A DNA stretch of 37,489 bases from an uncultured Prevotellaceae bacterium (GTDB lineage Bacteria; Bacteroidota; Bacteroidia; Bacteroidales; Muribaculaceae), in the NCBI GenBank assembly GCA_905210415.1, contig CAJLWM010000014.1, positions 1 to 37,489 on the forward strand, read 5' to 3'. Below are positions 36,073-37,489 of the stretch, in pieces (the stretch's first letter is position 1; every line of letters starts with the position of its first letter). The position numbers were made by a program, and so were the translations under genes. The notes below the pieces were generated by a model. The model worked only from the letters and a program-made list of their open reading frames with translations. It was not told the DNA's origin and did not search any database.

Positions 36073-37392
36073 ATGAACAAAAATAGATTTTTCCTGATTA
36101 TCCAACGCGAATACCTGTCGCTGGTGGCCAAAAAGTCATTCTTGGTGATGACCATTCTCATGCCATTCCTTATAATCCTGCTGGGTGCCATACCCGCTCT
36201 GCTGGCTACAATAAATAGCACCAGCGAGGAGAAAGTGGTGGCTATTGTAGACGAAACCGGCAAATATGCCAGCACCATCACCAGCAACGAATCGTTCACC
36301 TTCAAGACCTACGACCAAGCCACCAATGGCAACCCTCGCCAAATCTACGACAAGGAGGGCGACGAACTGTATGCTATAGTGGTAATTCCCAAGGACATAG
36401 AGAAAACCAAGCAGCTGCTCGTCTACAGCGAGAGCTCGGTGAGCCTCGACCTAAAGAGCCACATAGAAGACTGTATGGATGAGACACTCACCGACGCCAA
36501 GATAAAATCATACGGCATCGACGGACTCGACAAAATACTCAAGGAATGCAATGTGAAAGTAGACGTGCGCTCTATCAAGTGGAGCGACAACGGCGATGAG
36601 GAGATTTCCTCTACCGAAATCTCCATGATTATCGGCATGGCATTGTCGATGCTATCTTATTTCTTCGTGCTCATGTATGGCGCAATGATTATGAACAGCG
36701 TGATCGAAGAAAAGACCAACCGCATCGTGGAAGTGATAGTGAGCAGCTGCAAACCACTGGAACTGATGCTCGGCAAGATTGTGGGCGTGGCGCTTGTGGG
36801 ACTCACCCAAGTGGCCATCTGGGTGTTGCTGCTCGGCATAGCAGCCAGCATCTTCGGCATGAGCGTGCTTGGTTCGGCAATGGCATCGCCTGAAGCCATC
36901 GGCGCAGCCAGCGACGCGGCATCACAACTCGGCGACGACAACATGATGACCGACATATTCTCAATGCTTATGAACGTCAACTATGTGCAAATCATCACAT
37001 TCTTCGTGATCTACTTCATCGGCGGATTTTTGCTCTACGCATCGCTTTTTGCAGGCTTCGGCTCGGCAGTAGACCAAGCCAGCGACGCATCGCAGTTCAC
37101 CACCCCTATCATGATTATCATCATCGTGGCGCTCTACGCATCGATGGCATGCATGGAAAACCCCGACGGCAACGTGGCATTCTGGTGCTCAATCATACCA
37201 TTTACATCGCCTATGGTGATGATGGTGCGCCTGCCCTACGACGTACCCGCCTGGCAGATGCTGCTATCCATCGCACTCCTCTATGGCACAGCCATTGGGC
37301 TCACTGCCGTATCAGCCAAAATCTACCGCACTGGCATAATGCTTTACGGTAAGAAAAACTCACTGAAAGACATCGTCAAGTGGCTTAAATAA
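36073..37392 (+). CDS. ABC-2 type exporter permease (NatB-like)
   Basis: A 439-residue inner-membrane protein, the partner of the preceding ATPase. One membrane helix lies near residues 20-48, followed by a large exported domain (about 50-175). A cluster of about five helices follows in the C-terminal half, including ISMIIGMALSMLSYFFVLMY, GVALVGLTQVAIWVLLLGIA and IITFFVIYFIGGFLLYASLF. The segment MIMNSVIEEKTNRIVEVIVS is characteristic of the ABC2_membrane_3/NatB family. The exported substrate is unknown. A palindromic, repeat-containing AT-rich region follows at the window end. Confidence 0.92.
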   Translation: MNKNRFFLIIQREYLSLVAKKSFLVMTILMPFLIILLGAIPALLATINSTSEEKVVAIVDETGKYASTITSNESFTFKTYDQATNGNPRQIYDKEGDELYAIVVIPKDIEKTKQLLVYSESSVSLDLKSHIEDCMDETLTDAKIKSYGIDGLDKILKECNVKVDVRSIKWSDNGDEEISSTEISMIIGMALSMLSYFFVLMYGAMIMNSVIEEKTNRIVEVIVSSCKPLELMLGKIVGVALVGLTQVAIWVLLLGIAASIFGMSVLGSAMASPEAIGAASDAASQLGDDNMMTDIFSMLMNVNYVQIITFFVIYFIGGFLLYASLFAGFGSAVDQASDASQFTTPIMIIIIVALYASMACMENPDGNVAFWCSIIPFTSPMVMMVRLPYDVPAWQMLLSIALLYGTAIGLTAVSAKIYRTGIMLYGKKNSLKDIVKWLK

Positions 37393-37419
37393 CACTCGCA
37401 CCCCCCGCGAATTACTGAT

Positions 37420-37466
37420 TTCCGAAAAAACATTTGTTTTTTGATAAAACATTTGTTTTTTCGGAA
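37420..37466. repeat. Inverted and direct repeats after the ABC operon
   Basis: Perfect 13 bp inverted arms (37420-37432 and 37454-37466) enclose two 16-base direct copies of AAAACATTTGTTTTTT (37427-37442 and 37446-37461). It may work as a terminator or be part of the next promoter; the window ends 23 bases later. Confidence 0.7.
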
Positions 37467-37489
37467 TTTAATGCCCAATTTTACACAGA

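Overview
This 37.5 kb window comes from a chromosome of the order Bacteroidales. Muribaculaceae or Prevotellaceae-like relatives are the best guess, but I cannot decide between them without a tree. The evidence is: -7 boxes of the TAnnTTTG type (with a -33 TTTG in the best case); a TonB-dependent receptor next to a lipoprotein whose N-terminus (Cys-Ser-Asp-Asp) looks like a Bacteroidetes surface-export signal; a DUF5689 protein; a type IX-like C-terminal sorting domain; and few Shine-Dalgarno sites. No rRNA, tRNA, CRISPR array, prophage or transposase gene was seen.

Layout. 1-807 is the 3' end of serS with a strong terminator. 1034-8022 is a leftward block: YebC, pheT, a small four-helix-bundle-suffix protein whose 3' end lies in a palindrome cluster, and polA. 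From a divergent promoter region at about 8.0-8.2 kb, a rightward run follows: polyprenyl synthetase - rnhB - small coiled-coil protein, then RluA-type pseudouridine synthase - priA - MATE exporter, then a 1000-residue TPR protein paired with an outer-membrane beta-barrel, ending at a textbook terminator. A leftward peptide/proton symporter (POT) is bracketed by two inverted copies of a ~187 bp repeat that has its own terminal inverted repeats. Next comes a leftward cell-surface block: TonB-dependent receptor, DUF5689 lipoprotein and a separately promoted secreted protein. The last part is rightward: pncB, a secreted endonuclease/exonuclease/phosphatase-family protein, a UvrD/helicase IV-like helicase with a nuclease-like insert, and a two-gene ABC-2 exporter.

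How the genes fit together. Much of the left half is housekeeping information processing: aminoacylation, YebC translation/transcription factor, Pol I, RNase HII, PriA and rRNA/tRNA modification. Pol I appears to have lost all its proofreading residues, and both Pol I and RNase HII carry peptides that match the sliding-clamp-binding consensus. The right half is envelope biology. The receptor, DUF5689 lipoprotein, secreted OB-fold protein, secreted EEP enzyme and nicotinate phosphoribosyltransferase lie close together and could serve uptake or salvage of a phosphorylated or nucleotide-like nutrient; this is inference.

The least explained items are the POT-flanking repeat family, the palindromes at the four-helix gene, the TPR/beta-barrel pair with its structured leader and duplicated promoter, and the receptor-DUF5689 locus. 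All positions and alignments were made by eye.
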